Of a stretch of 64,000 nt of DNA, positions 11,102 to 23,909 are shown piece by piece (the stretch's first letter is position 1; every line of letters begins with the position of its first letter). Below the pieces are notes generated by a model, which had not been told where the DNA came from, did no database searches, and saw nothing but the letters and a program-made list of their open reading frames with translations. The translations under genes and the position numbers were made by a program. The DNA comes from Budorcas taxicolor (lineage: Eukaryota > Chordata > Mammalia > Artiodactyla > Bovidae), in contig NC_068925.1 in the NCBI RefSeq assembly GCF_023091745.1, positions 5,952,001-6,016,000 on the forward strand, given 5' to 3'.

Positions 11102-14100
11102 GTGAGGGGCTCAGTGCCCGTTAAGACCAGCTTCAGGCTCTGCAGCACACACGAGCCATTCAGATCCCAGGGCCCTTGCCAGGCATCTTCAGGGCAGTTT
11201 TTGAATATCTTCACAGGGATCTGGGCTTTTTCGAAGACCATCCGTACACTTCAAGGCACAGATATTTACAAGTTGTGTGTCTACCAAGAATATTTTCTTC
11301 TTGAAGACGTTTTTAACCAGCCAGTAGACTTTGTTCACAACTTTCCTTCTCATCCTTAGGGGTCATCCAAGAGGGCTGCATCTCCTGGTTCTTGAGAACC
11401 ACGCTGAGATATTTTGGCCACCATACCTTACGGTTCAAATCTGTTATCTCTTCTAGTTGATGTGATAACTTTATAGTTGGTGGCAATACAAAATTATTCT
11501 TCATAATAATGGCTAAAACTCAAAGGAACAGGTAATATACAGCATTGTTGGTTTGCAGAGAATTCTAAAACATTATATTTATATTTTGTTATTCATGCAT
11601 CTCCCAGTCCTCTTTAGACAGATGGACCTATTTTTTTTAAGTAGTGTTAACAGTCCTTTGGAAGGTTGCTGGTTGGTCTTTGGTGCTACTTTTTAATAAT
11701 TGAGTTATTTCAAGGTTGCCAAGTAGGATTTATTGCCTGAGCTAAAATTTATTTCCTAATCTTCTGACAACTAAGAAAGAAGAAATTAAGTTTGCAGATG
11801 TGAGAGGAAATATAGCCAGTGAATCTGCATACTGACTCTGAATGAGCAGAATTAACTTGTTTCTCAGTCAAGAAGCATAGTCTGCAAGCAGCAAATTGAA
11901 TTTCTCCCGCAACTGGAACCATCTGTTTAACTCTTCTTTGAACACTGCCCTTTCTCCATTAGGAGCACTATTGATTTGCTATCTCTTTTAAAGAAGAAAT
12001 CTGTTTTTTCAGGTAGTTAAACTAAGAATTCTTCAAAAAGATTTTTAAGTCGTAGAGAAGACTGTTGAAAGGGTATGATTTAACAGTATTGTTTTTTTAA
12101 AATAACTTTTTTTTTCTTGTTATACAAAATAAAACATGCTTAGAAGTAAGAAAGAAGAAACTAAAAATCATCCATAATCCCAAATATCTACAGATAATAG
12201 CGTTAGAATATATTCTCTTTCAGGCTTTTCTCTATGCATGCACATGGATGGGAACATATATTTATCATTTTATTATAAAAATGGCATACTGCTGTGCATT
12301 TTGTTTCATAATCTGCTGTTTTCACTTAAATGATTAAGCAAAAGCCATTTAATTATAACATGCTTTAAATATATTTATGAGTAAAATGCTAAAATCAATA
12401 CAAAGAAAGTATAGAATTATATTTTGGCTCATTCATTTTTGTAAAATATATAGCATATTGCCTATTTTGTAGTAAGTACTCAAAAATGCTGAAGATTTAT
12501 TATCCCTATCATCACTATAATTTATTCATTGAAAATTATTAAATTATTCATTGATCATTTATTTATTAAGGATCTACTCTGACACTGTGCTATATAAGCT
12601 GGGAATGCTAAGAATATCAAATGAAGAGAATGGTGGAATTAGGCCTATGAAGGGAGAACTTCTTTTTTACTGCATATATTTCTAAAGAATTATAATAGGT
12701 TAATTTTGATAATTTAAAAAATAAATGTGAAAATATTGAGTGCATACCTGCACACGCGTATGAATGGCAGCCATGATGAATGGAGCTGGGGAAGCCTTAC
12801 ACACAAACTGACTTTGTGCTGATAAGGCAGAGAATCAAGAAGAGAAAAGAATTCTTTGAGACCAGAGCAGCATGTGCAAAAGCATAAAGGCACGAAAAAT
12901 CTGGGACAGACTTGGGAGAAACTTCTTGTCTGTAGTGAGGGCTGTGTACCTCCCCAAGCTTCTTTATCTCTGGAGGTTGTTAAATATTCGAGAGGCTTTA
13001 AATAATAGTATTCTCTGACGGTTCTGTCTGGACTGCTTAGATATAACACTGCTTATAGTAGTGACCCAATCTTGTTCCGTTGCAGAAGATTTCCATTTTT
13101 TGATTAAATGAGAATTTTGAACATAAAAATCTGTATTTAAGACTTCAGAAATTACTTCTGAGCTTTAAGGGACGCTACATTTGTATTTAGAATTGACCTT
13201 TAGTAAGAACAGGAATGACCATATTCAAACTGGCGATCTCCCAAATCCTGCCCACCCTTTCACCTCTGTCTGAATGCATTGATGTCCACTAACTCATTTC
13301 CCGTCTTTTGTGACCATAATGCTACTTATCAAAATTGTGTGTCAATTTGCTTGGCTAACAGAAAGCTTTTTTGTCCGGGCTTGTCTAGTAACAGATTTGT
13401 GAAAGAGTTCACCATTTTTGTGATTGGTGTTTGGAATGCGTCAGATAATTCAGTTCATGTTAAAAGGACTTTGGGGTGGTGTGTGAATGTTCGCCAGGAG
13501 GTCTGCCTGTGCTTGCCAAACCCACAAAGCCAAGACAGCTGCGGGTGTGCTTCCCTTAGTCTTTGCCTTTACGAACATTTACCCTTCTGTTTCCTGTGCC
13601 TCCCTGTGCCCTTCAAAGACATCGGAGTATCTCCTCCTGGAGGTTCCCTTCTTTTGGAAAGTTGGAAAGAGGTCTCTTGTCACGGCCTGGACTCCTGGTA
13701 GTGTGCCTAGTGACCCAGAGGGCTGCTAGGAGTGCTTTCTGAGCACCCCTGGCTGTCATCAGATCGGTCTGCCCAGATGACAGCGGTTGGAAACTTGAAG
13801 CATGGTCTATAAAGGTCGGTCATTTGCAAGAGTACCGGGAAAATAATCATGAAATTTTAAAGCATGAAGTGTTTTTTTAAAATCATCTAGCCAAATCTCA
13901 TGGAAAGATTTTTTTTTATTTTCAAGAATTAACAAACAACAAAAATTCAAAAAGGATGGGTAGCTTGTCCAAGGTCTTCGGCAAGAGCTGAAACCAGAAC
14001 TCTGGTGTACTGGTCTCCTGGTGTCAAGACACGAGCTTTTTCTCTTTGCCCTGGTGAGGAAGCTGAGGTCAGGGGAAGGCTCGGGAACCACTCAGCTTTC

Positions 14101-14610
14101 TCCTCTTTTGCTCTAAGTGAGAAGACAGAAGTTTTCTGATCTCCTTGGCTTTGCATCACTTATCTTCTGTAACACGCAATCCTGCACTGTCCGCCTTTTT
14201 TCCCATGGCCTGTTTTATTGTAACTATTAAAGATTTTTTTTAAAGATGCAAAGATTTCAAAAAAGCAAGGAAGTCAAGCCTCTACCTGTTCCTAACCCAT
14301 ACTTCCTGCCAGTGACTGACACCAGTTTCTTCTGTGTCCTTCCAAAGGTGTTCTGTGTGGACACAACCACCGATGCACCCTTTAATATAATATTATTACA
14401 TTCGAAATATGAGGAAATAAAATAGATAGCAATACAAATGGAAGTGTATCATCAATACTGTTCTTCACTTTGCTGTTTTTACTTAATTTATTTGGGATAT
14501 TATCTTCAATTTATTCCAAAAAGATCTACCTCTTTTTTAAATGGCTGAGCAGAATTTCATTTGTACAGACAGATGTTACATTGTTCATTTAACCAGTTGC
14601 CTTCTCATAG

Positions 14611-16325
14611 GCTGTTGTTGTTGTTGCTGTGTCACTGAGTTGTGTCGGACTATTTGCGACCCCATGACTGCAGCATGCCAAGCTCCCTGTCCTTCACTAT
14701 CAACCAGAGTTTGCTCAGATTCATGTCCCTTGAGTCAGTGATGCTGTCTAACCATCTCATCCTCTGCTGCCCCCTTCTCCTTTTGCCTTCAGTCTTTCCC
14801 AGCCTCAGGGTCTTTTCCAAAGAGTCAGCTCTTTGCATCAGGTGGCCAAAGTGTTGGAGCTTCAGCTTCAACTTCAGTCCTTTCAATGAATATTCAGAGT
14901 TGATTTCCTTTAGGATTGACAGGTTTGATCTCCTTGCAGTCCCAGGGACTTTCAAAGAGTCTTCTCCAGCACCACAGCTCAAAAGCATCAATTCTTCAGT
15001 GCTCAGCCTTCTTTATGGTCCAACTCTCACATCCATACATGACTACTAGAAAAGCTGTAGCTTTGACTGTATGGACCTTTGTCTACAAAGTGATGTCTCA
15101 GCTTTTTAAAAACGCTGTCTAGGTTTCTCATAGCTTTTCTTCCAAAAAGCAAATGTCTTTTAATTTCATGGCCACAGTCACCATCCGCAATGATTTTGGA
15201 GCCCCCAAAATAAAATCTGTCACTGCTTCTACTTTTTCCCCTTCTATTTGCCATGAAGTGATGGGACCAGATACTATGATCTTAGTTTTTTGAATGTTGA
15301 GTTTTAAGTCAGCTTTTTCACTCCCCTCTTTGACTATCATCAAGAGGCTCTTTTGTTTCTCTTCGCTTTCTGCCATTAGAGTAATATCACCTGCGTATCT
15401 GAGATTGTTGATATTTCTCTCAGCAAGCTTGATTCCAATTTGTGATTCATCCAGAGTGGCATTTCGCATGGTATACTCTGCATATAAGTTAAATATGCAG
15501 GGTGACAATATACAGCCTTGTCACATTCCTTTCCCAATTTTGAACCAGTCTGTTGTTCCATGTCGGGTTCTAACTGTTGCTTCTTGACCCGGATCAGATT
15601 TGACAGGTTAGGTGGTCTGGTATTCCCATCTCTTTAAGAATTTTTCAATTTGTTGTGATCCACACAGTTAAAGGCTTTAGCCTAGTCAGTGAAGCAGGAA
15701 TAGATGTTTTTCTGGAATTCCCTTGCTTCCTCTATGATCCAGTGGATGCTGGCAATTTGAACTCTGGTTCCTCTGCCTTTTCTAAATCCAGCTTATACAT
15801 TTGGAAGTTCTCAGTTCACAAACTGCTGAAGTTTCTCTTGAAGGATTTTGAGCATAACCTTACTAACATGTGAATGAGTGCAATTGTACAGTAGTTTGAT
15901 TATTCTTTGTCATTGCCCTTCTTTAGGATTGGAATGGAAACTGACCTTTTCCAGTCCTTTGGCCACTGCTGAGTTTTCCAAATTTGCTGACATATTAAGT
16001 GCATCACTTTAACAGCATCATCTTTTAAGATTTAATCTAGCTCAGCTGGAACTCCATCACCTCCACTAGCTTTGTTCGTTGTAGTATTTCCTAAGGCCCA
16101 CTTGACTTCACACTCCAGGATGTCTGTCTCTAGGGGAGTGATCACACCATCATAGTTATTCAGGTCATTAAGACCTTTTTTGTATAGCTCTTCTGTGTAT
16201 TCTTGCCACCTCTTCTTAATCTCTTCTGCTTCTGTTAGGTCCTTGCTGTTTCTGTCCTTTTGCATGCCCATCCTTGCATGAAATGTTCCCTCCATATCTC
16301 TAATTGTATGACGAGATCTCTAGTC
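14611..16325 (-). mobile_element. BovB LINE (RTE-type), antisense, 5'-truncated
   Basis: On the minus strand the segment encodes pieces of the BovB reverse transcriptase in several frames. These include the region around LRYAGD and TLMAES near 15380-15400 and the C-terminal piece with YSLKGLKLKLKLQHFGHLMQ near 14860-14920. The catalytic YADD box reads YAGD (15386-15397), so the first metal-binding Asp is lost, and there are stops and frameshifts throughout. The 3' end carries the CAACAACAACAGC-type tail (TTGTTGTTG on the + strand at 14613). It is a dead copy. The right boundary is judged from loss of similarity to the BovB sequence I remember. Confidence 0.92.
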
Positions 16326-17055
16326 TGCACACTAACCAGCTAAGTACTGTCAAACCCTACAGGTATTTCCTTGCGTGAGGACTGGAGTATGGGATTCTTG
16401 AATGGGGGATGAAATGGGGATGGATTGCTTATAAAATAAACAAAGCTAGGCTGCCTGAATTTGAGGGGACAGATGTGGGTAAGGTAGGAAGTTGCAGGGG
16501 AACCTGCTCCTTGGCCATTGAACAGACAGTGCTCTAAGACTGCTAGACTTGGTGTGGTCCAAGATCTTTTTTCTCTAGGTATTCTCCAAGGGTAAGCAGA
16601 TAGGTGATAATGTGTACTAAGTGGGTATAACTGAATGAATGCCCCTGCCATGTCAGATCAAGTGGGGAGATATGCTTCGGTTGAAAGGCTTGCTCTATTA
16701 TGTATTCTGTCTGACAGCTGTCTCCTGCTTTAAAAATTGACGGGTAGGAGGGGAAATGTCAGTGTGCTTGGCTGGTGGGGAAGAAGGCCCAGTAAGGACA
16801 TCTGTGTGTATCTGTGCACTGCACGGGACTGACTAGGCACAGCTCACTCCTCCCAGCCACCCCTTTCTCATCATGGTGGAGACTTGTGACCTTGGGTTCA
16901 CTGATTAAATTTAATGCATAGGCAAGGTCCATGAGTTGTACAGCACCATGGTAAGAATGTATTTAAAGGGAGGAGGCATTTTAAAATTAAATTTGAAAAC
17001 CATTCTTGTGCCTCCTTTTTTTCTTTTTAAAGGATGGAAACCTGCTTTGAGTTTG

Positions 17056-17174
17056 TTTTGTTTTTGTTTTCGGTGGCACCACGTGGCTTGAGGATCTCAC
17101 TTCCCCAACCAGAGATTGAACCCCAGGCCCTTGGCAGTGGAAGTCCTAACCACTGGACCACCAGGGAATTGCCA
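17056..17174 (-). mobile_element. CHR-type tRNA-derived SINE, antisense
   Basis: The complement of the CHR SINE pattern: GAGATTGAACCCCAGGCCC (B-box complement) and CCACTGGACCACCAGGGAAT at the 5' end of the element, with a T-rich tail on the + strand left side. Confidence 0.8.
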
Positions 17175-17294
17175 AGCTTTCTTAAGTATTAGCATAGAGC
17201 AAAGAAATTTAGGGAAGGGCTGTTTTTCAGTTAGTTGACCAAGTGATTCTGTATAAGGAACACTTTTGAGTATCTGCTGGGTGGTGTCAATCAC

Positions 17295-17412
17295 AGTCAT
17301 GTTTGTTATCTTTATTTCATCTTGAACACCCTTGTGAAAAAAGATATTATCCCCATTTTTCAGTTGGGGAAACTTAAGTTCTGCGAGTTAAGTGACTTGC
17401 CCAAGGTCAGAA
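17295..17412 (-). repeat. MIR-like SINE fragment
   Basis: Contains TTATCCCCATTTTTCAGTTG, GGGGAAACTTAAG and CTTGCCCAAGGTCAGA, the complement of the MIR 3' half. Confidence 0.65.
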
Positions 17413-19409
17413 GAGTTACAAGTGGTAGGACTCAAATATACCGACTTAGCCTTCTTCATCTTACTACAATTAAAATGTCTGTGAGGGAGGGTGGGCTCAG
17501 AAAGAAAAATTATCATACTAATCCTTTTCAATGAATAAAACTCATCATTGTTAATACTAAATTGAGGATTATTAAGAAAGAAATTAATGAGATCATAAAA
17601 ACTGAATTGAAGGTTCACAATGGCAAAAACCAAAATCATCCAATCAACTCTTGCTTCCCTTTCTCCTTTTGGAACAAATTCTCAGTTTTGGTAATACTGA
17701 GTGTTAAATGATGGGAGTGGGGCGGGTGGGAGCAGCTCATGGGGTGTGGCAGTCAGGCTGTGTTTTAGGAATTTGACTTCATTTTGGTGATCTGGAATTG
17801 ACCATGATCCTTTTCTTTCTTCTCCACTGAGGAAAAGTCCAGGTGATCACCCTACCTTTAGATGTTTGGGGAGAGGAGCAGGGTCGAGGAAGTGGAATGA
17901 AAGAAAATTAATTACCTAATATTGGGACATGGTTTAGATAAGGAAGGTGACTCTCATTGCCCAAGGAAGGATTTTGAAATCACCCGTGAACAGTTCTTCT
18001 GGCCCCTGGTCTCCAGGAATCATTGAAAAGCCACCTTCCTCCCTTGTCTTCAGCTGTCTTGGCTTCCTTCGCTGTGTGTCAGGACAGCAGCAGCTGAATC
18101 CTGCTAAGCAAGCTCCTCCAGGAAAGCCCAGCTACCCTCCCAGTGGACCTCTTGTAGAGATGAGCGCTTTATGGGCGGGACAGGAAAGTGTAAATGATGT
18201 GCCTGCAAATGGGATGCATCTTCCTCCGCACACCCAGCTTACCCAGATGGAAGACTTCCTACCACTGTTTCCACTCTTAGGGATGCAGGTCATACCTTGA
18301 CACAGCTTTTGATCCTTCAGGATTTAGTGGAACCCGGAAGGGTAATTCATCATACCTCTTTATCAGATTGTTATTTATTTTAATGGTTCACTGAGTGACA
18401 GCCAAAGTTAAGCAGCGAACTGTGAACATGGACGAAGAAAATGATTTCTGAAATCACAAGTATACACACGAGTGACAGGAAGGAGTCTGCATCTCCTTTC
18501 AGAGTTTGCACTGTTTTCTGAGCACTCTGGTCTCATTTTAAGGGTTACCATGGGCGAATTTTCCCTCAGTAGGAAACCTTTAGCGTCTCCTTGGAATGAG
18601 CTTCCAAAGAGGGGCCTCTGGCAGTTCAGATGTTCACAGTGGATGTTTCCTGAAGGTGTTTCACCTCTCAGCCCTGAAGTACTGTTCCAGGCCTCACAGT
18701 TGGCATTGGTTGGGGATTAGGGTGTCATGCTGGGAAGACTGACAGCAGGTGAGCTGGCGGCTGGAGCAGATGGGATGAGGAAGGTGACAACAGAGCCTGT
18801 GTTTAGGCAGATGTTCTCGTGCAGAAGCACAAAGGAGCAGAGGGAACGTGTCGTGAGGAAAGCAGCAGAAATGACGTGACGTAGGGCTTGTTTTTTGTTT
18901 GTCTTCTGTTTAATTCAGATAGTAGGGGCATACTTGGAGGCATGGTTTGTCATTGCTGAGGAGGGTTCTAGCCAGAGGAGAGTGAGACTGTTCATTTATT
19001 TACTAATTTTCAAGGATTTATTGAGTGTCTGCTATCTGCTGGGCACAGTACTAAGTATCAGGGACACAAAGAATAATGAATGCCATGGTCTCTGACCATA
19101 GAGAGGAGACCATCTGGAGGGAAAGAGACAGGAGCAACAAAGCCTCCATGACAGGGCTGGGTGAGAAGTGCTGTCAGAGATTTGCAGGTGTCTACACAGG
19201 AGCAGCTGGGTGAACGTGGGAGGGTGAAAGCGTCCCAGGGAAAGCTGCATTTTTCCTTGTTTTTATAAGGGAGAGAGAGAAATATGCAGCCAGTTAAAAG
19301 TTCACACTGCACAGAAAGGTAAAGAGATTAAAAGTAACTCACAGTTTTTGCACCTTTTCTTTATACTTTCACTCCAGAGGCTTGATCTATACTTTTTGGT
19401 TAGTACATT

Positions 19410-19472
19410 TTTAAAAAAAGGCATAAAGTAAAAAATAAAAATTAATAAAAAAATAAAAAATAAAAATAAAAA
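19410..19472 (+). repeat. A-rich low-complexity stretch
   Basis: Irregular (AAAAT)n run: AAAAATAAAAATTAATAAAA and similar repeats. Confidence 0.8.
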
Positions 19473-19921
19473 AGGCAGAACAATTATCATTTTAAGTGTT
19501 ATATCCACTTACCTCTTCAACAGTGATTCACAGATCACACTCAGGGAGACACTGCCGTTTTGCCTCTGAGTTTAGAGGTGGGCAGATGACCCTGACCCAG
19601 CAGCTGAACCATTGCAGCAGAAGGCATCCAAGGCAAACTGAGATGCCCGTGAATAGCAGTGGGCGGGTGGGAAAGACACCATGATGAGAGTCTAGAAGCC
19701 TGGGGTCCGGGCTTGGCACCACCACTTACGGGCTTGCAGCAGTCAGCAGCACCTCTCTCTGTCCTCATCTGCAGTAAGGAAACCCTGTGGGCTGTATGCA
19801 GTTATCCTGGGAGTCAAATGCATGCTGAAGTACTCTAAAAACTGGTTTTATTCTGCTTCTCTCCTTCTGCTCTGTACCGTAGCAGATCAAGCACTTTATC
19901 ATAATGATTAAAAGCACACAC

Positions 19922-20041
19922 TGGGGACTTCCCTGGCAGTCCAGTGGTTAGGACCCTCAACTTCCATTAGCCTGGGTGCAGGTTCGATCCCTGCTCCAGG
20001 AACGAAGATCCCACATGCCACGCATCATGGCCAAAAAAAAG
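19922..20041 (+). mobile_element. CHR-type tRNA-derived SINE
   Basis: Begins TGGGGACTTCCCTGGCAGTC, contains GGTTCGATCCCTGCTCC (B-box) and GAAGATCCCACATGCC, and ends in an A-run at 20033-20040. Confidence 0.85.
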
Positions 20042-20079
20042 TTAACAAATAAAAGCACACGTTGTATTGCCAAACTCTG

Positions 20080-20230
20080 TATATGGAGACTAGCTCCACC
20101 ACTCACTAATTGTCTGGCCTAAAGCCACTTACTGAATCTCCCCAAATCTCAGCGTCCTCATCCGTAAAATGGGGATAATGGTTATCATGATTCATAGGGT
20201 TGTTTTGAAGATTGGCTGAATTGTCCAGGG
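20080..20230 (+). repeat. MIR SINE
   Basis: TCCACCACTCACTAATTGTC, then CAGCGTCCTCATCCGTAAAA, then TGGGGATAATGG and CATAGGGTTGTTTTGAAGAT follow the MIR consensus order. Confidence 0.75.
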
Positions 20231-20953
20231 AAATACAGTCTCTCACTGAGCAGACAAGGGTTGGGAGAAGTCAATCACAAAGCACAGTGCAGCAGTCATT
20301 TTTCGACTGTTAGAGCAGATGGGATCACATTTCCATAAACCTAATCTGTGTTTGGAACCTCCAGTGTGTGTTATGCAAGTGGGGTGTGGCAGCCTCTCCC
20401 TCTGTGTGCTCAGAAAGCCCAAGCTTTCTGCAGAGACTCCATGCAGAATAGAGGAGCAGGCCGATTAAAATACAGCTCAGATAGAGATGCTCTGAGTGCC
20501 TGGCTGGGCTGAGCCTTGACACTGCTGCTGGTGTGAAGGAATGCCCCTGGGAGGGGCCTGGAGGAGAGGGTGTCGGGAGAGGGGACAAGCTGACCAGCCG
20601 CAGGTGTGTGTCCTCTCCCCAGGAAGGCGGGACTCAGTGAGTCCCTCCACCCGCAGCTCTTCGGCAGAGCTGAAAAAGATGGATGTGGGGCTTGGACTCC
20701 AGGAGACAGTTTCTTTCAGTGGCCAACGTGGAGCTCCTAGGAAGACATAAAGCAGGACACTAATCCACCAGGAAAATCAGCAGCTGCTCAGATGCGCAGG
20801 GCCTTTAAAAAAAATAAAAAAGGAACCCAGTGGAAATTGGGTCAGAAACCAAAAGCCCTCTTAGAAAGGGAATTGTACAGCTGAGCATCTGTGATTTTTT
20901 TTTTTTCCCTCCCCTTCTGGAGTCTGAATGTTCTCTGTCCTCTTCCCTTACAG

Positions 20954-21038
20954 AAAATGAAGGAGTACCTGGAGGGCAGGAACCTCATCACCAAGCTACA
21001 AGCCAAGCACGACCTTCTCCAGAAAACCCTGGGAGAGA
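20954..21038 (+). CDS. SRGAP2: SRGAP2 exon 10: C-terminal F-BAR helix
   Basis: 85 nt, 28 codons plus one base; residues 453-480, with Ser481 split across the junction. It reads from Lys-Met-Lys-Glu-Tyr to Leu-Gly-Glu and is charged and helical. It is the part missing from the human SRGAP2C duplicate, and its loss is known to destabilise that protein's F-BAR. Acceptor CCTTACAG at 20953 after a long T-run; donor GAGA/GTGAGT at 21039. Skipping it alone breaks the frame, but exons 10-12 together total 138 nt and could be skipped in frame. Confidence 0.97.
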
Positions 21039-22370
21039 GTGAGTATGGGCTCTGCAGACTTGGCAGCAAGGGGCAGGCCGGGCCCTGGCCCTAGTGCTGA
21101 GCACGTGGCTCCCTCCTCAGCAAAGTGGCCCCGATCTGGTTATGTGAACGCATTGCTTTTCCTCGCTTGTTCAGTGTGGAAGCACACGCCCCAGATGACT
21201 GCCTGAGTAATGGGGAAAGGCCTGTGCTTAATGAAGCGCCAGTGTGCACCAGCTACTCGTTTCGGTGGAGTGTGCCTGCACTCCGCCCCCTCCTGCACTC
21301 CATCTGCTGCTACCCGGGCCAAGGAGCTGACGGGCCCTTTCCTCTCCAGACCCTTTGGTCAAACTCTGGGCTCCTCTGTGGCAGGACGGAGGCTGGATCT
21401 AGAGGGTGGGGAGCTGTGAGGTGAGCTACCCAGCTGCCCTGAGCAGAGGCGAGGCGTCCCAAGGGTGGGGTGCTGGGCAGACTGCAGCTGTCGGTAGCGT
21501 CAGGGCGGGCCGTGCTTCTCTCTTGCTTTGAAGGGTCCTGGGGCTCAGAGGCAGCCCTCTCCTTGCTTTGGCCTGGTGGAGGCTCTGGTGCTGAGCAGAC
21601 TGTCTGGTCTCATAAGATGATTTTAATCAGACGCTGAAAGTAGCAAGGCAGAGGGCTGGACTGGCACTCTGGACTTTCTTCTCAGCTGTCAAACGGAAGG
21701 CAGAAGTTGCAAGAGAAGCTTCCCTGGGGTGTTTGGCACCCTGCCCAGCTCTCCTGCCCAGCTCTCAGCATCCTCTGATTAATGGGATTCCCAGGTCGGG
21801 GATGCCTGTGAATGCCCTGCCCCCTCCTCCTTGCCCCACTGATCTCCTTGCTTAAAGATGGGGGCCAGGACAGGTAGTACCAGCAGTGAAAGGCAAAAGC
21901 TGCGTTCTCACAGAGGTCAGGTGTTCTCAAATCAATTCTTGAGCTCTCCCCAGACCGAGTACAGAATCTAGGCAAGTATACCGTGCTCATTGGCTCAAAG
22001 GCCCCAGGAATCAGAGCCCCACTTTCCATTCCAGAGCCTCCTAACCCACCCTTCTTACCCTGTTCTCCTGCCCTGAACGATTTCCCCTGGTGATTAATTC
22101 TTTTATATGTAGTGTCTTTGATCTTGTGATTTTTAATGCATTTTCTTTTATGTGATGAAAGCCTGTTAAGTAACTTCTGTTTTTTTCTCCCCGCAACCCC
22201 CCACCCCCCACCCTACATACACACCCAAGGGACTCAGGCTGAACAGGTCTAAACTTTGCTTATAGAAAGTCTTTACTCTTGCGTTAGGTTGCTCATGGGG
22301 AATCAGAGGAAAGAATGCCCAGAACTATTTGAAACAAAGTATAACTGTGATTTCTTTTTGCCAAGATAGT

Positions 22371-22515
22371 CTAAGCATGACCCATATATGAGATGGGGAA
22401 CAAGCCTGAGTGTGTGTGTGTGTGTGTGTGTGTGAGAAAGAGAGGATGGGTTTGCAACACACATGCTAAGCATGACCCATATATGAGATGGGGAACAAGC
22501 CTGAGTGTGAGAGAG

Positions 22516-22571
<56 letters not shown>

Positions 22572-22600
22572 AAAGAGAGGATGGGTTTGCAACACACATG
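22371..22600 (+). repeat. Tandem duplication carrying (TG)n microsatellites
   Basis: Unit 1 (22371-22465) and unit 2 (22466-22600) share the same start, CTAAGCATGACCCATATATG, and the same end, GGGTTTGCAACACACATG. Each carries a (TG)n: about 12 repeats in unit 1 and about 25 in unit 2. Unit 2 also contains an extra AGAGAGACTG before its microsatellite. Confidence 0.95.
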
Positions 22601-23424
22601 CATATACCCAATGTGCTACCACAGGGGGCGAAGGGTGGCGACCGTTCATTAGTGCTGTGCAGTGCCTTCATCTAGAGATGACAAGTTCTGGCAATAAGGA
22701 AAAAAATAGCTCTTCCTGTGTGCAAGTCATCATGTCCCTGCCTTCTGTATGCATTTGTCATCAAAACGCAAGAGCCCCTTGTTCTTGCCACAGAGGGATA
22801 ATTGATGTGTATGAATATTCCAGAATGGAAATGGGACAGATGTTGGAAATAATGGCTTGGAATAATATTTTTGCAGATGAAAGCTGAGCCTTTAGTAAGA
22901 GAGACTGTTGGGGTGGGGGAGGGTGGTGTTCTGGATGAGCTGAACTGTAATCAACAATTAGCAACCTTTAAAGGCAAGATAGAGCCCTGCCCTCCCCCCG
23001 CCCTTGCAGTTGCCTTTCCAGGAACATGGGAGCTGATCTGTCCTCCAGCTCAGTTCTTGCTTACACTTTCCGTGGTGTATCTAATACAGTCTCATACAGA
23101 CCAAGCTCGGTTAACTGTGGACCCAAAAAAAGCAACACAGATTACATAATGGCCCAAGTTTTTAAAAGCATGAGAATACTTCAGATGAATGTTAAGATCT
23201 TCAATCTCATGTTTTAAGGCTGGCTGTGATCCTTTCAATTTAGTACTAGGGCCTGCTGTTGGATTGAGAGCCCCAGTCTAATAGCAGTATCAGCATTTTA
23301 AATCTCATGCAGCCCAACCTGCTGGCACTGAGGGTTTAGTATGACTCTAAAACGAGAGCTTCCACATATGGAGCATATTCTCCCCAAATAACTATTCCTT
23401 CCTTCTTCCCCTTCCACCTTCCAC

Positions 23425-23427
<3 letters not shown>

Positions 23428-23467
<40 letters not shown>
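23428..23467 (+). repeat. (GT)n microsatellite
   Basis: About twenty uninterrupted GT dinucleotides between CCACCAC and TCATATACTG. Confidence 0.97.
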
Positions 23468-23468
<1 letters not shown>

Positions 23469-23881
23469 CATATACTGAAGGGCAAGCAAGCTTGTCCCTC
23501 CCTCCCCACCATACACACACCAGTACACACAGAAGAAAAGCTAAGTTTCATCTCTGGGAAGGTTTCTAATAATGTGTTCTCTAAGATATGACCCGCCTTA
23601 CTATTTTTCCCTTGTGTCCACCCATTTTCCCACTGGGAAGCAGACTCGGCAAGCCCAGCGTTTCAGGACACCAGCAGCCCTGGGCTGGGAACAAGCAGCA
23701 GGAACAGCTCTTGCCCAGAAAGAGGCCCTGGGTGCTGTCTTCCTTTTCGCCTGGAAGTCTAGTCACAGCATGAGGCTAGAGGCTCCCTGGGGAGACGGGC
23801 AGACACTCATTCCTGGGAGCAGGTCTCCCCTTTCACCTCATTTGCTTCAACACGTGCTTTTTGCCTCTGTCTTTCCAACAG

Positions 23882-23909
23882 GTCAGCGGACAGACTGCAG
23901 TCTGGCCAG
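23882..23909 (+). CDS. SRGAP2: SRGAP2 exon 11: 28-nt exon
   Basis: 28 nt: two bases completing Ser481, eight codons (Gln-Arg-Thr-Asp-Cys-Ser-Leu-Ala) and two bases of Arg490. It links the F-BAR helix to the RhoGAP domain. Acceptor TTTCCAACAG at 23881 and donor CCAG/GTAGGT at 23910. It is too short for standard exon definition; a G-run 25 nt downstream may help its inclusion. Skipping would shift the frame, so it is expected to be constitutive. The residues match SRGAP2 exactly as remembered. Confidence 0.95.

Larger units (their letters stand above)
11102..20953 (+). other. SRGAP2: Intron 9 of SRGAP2
   Basis: 9852 nt. AT-rich from about 11500 to 12750 with old repeat-like sequence. It holds an antisense BovB (14611-16325), antisense and sense CHR-type SINEs (17056-17174, 19922-20041), MIR pieces (about 17300-17410 and 20080-20230) and an A-rich low-complexity stretch (19410-19472). 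Other parts show nothing identifiable. AATAAA motifs occur near 12129 and 12718. Confidence 0.85.
21039..23881 (+). other. SRGAP2: Intron 10 of SRGAP2
   Basis: 2843 nt. Mainly single-copy, GC-richer at the 5' end, with a duplicated (TG)n-bearing block (22371-22600), a C-rich run near 22195-22215 and a further (GT)n at about 23428-23467. Confidence 0.9.

Noticed and set aside
22393..22887. Cys-Val repeat protein of 164 residues
   Set aside because: Translation of a (TG)n microsatellite.
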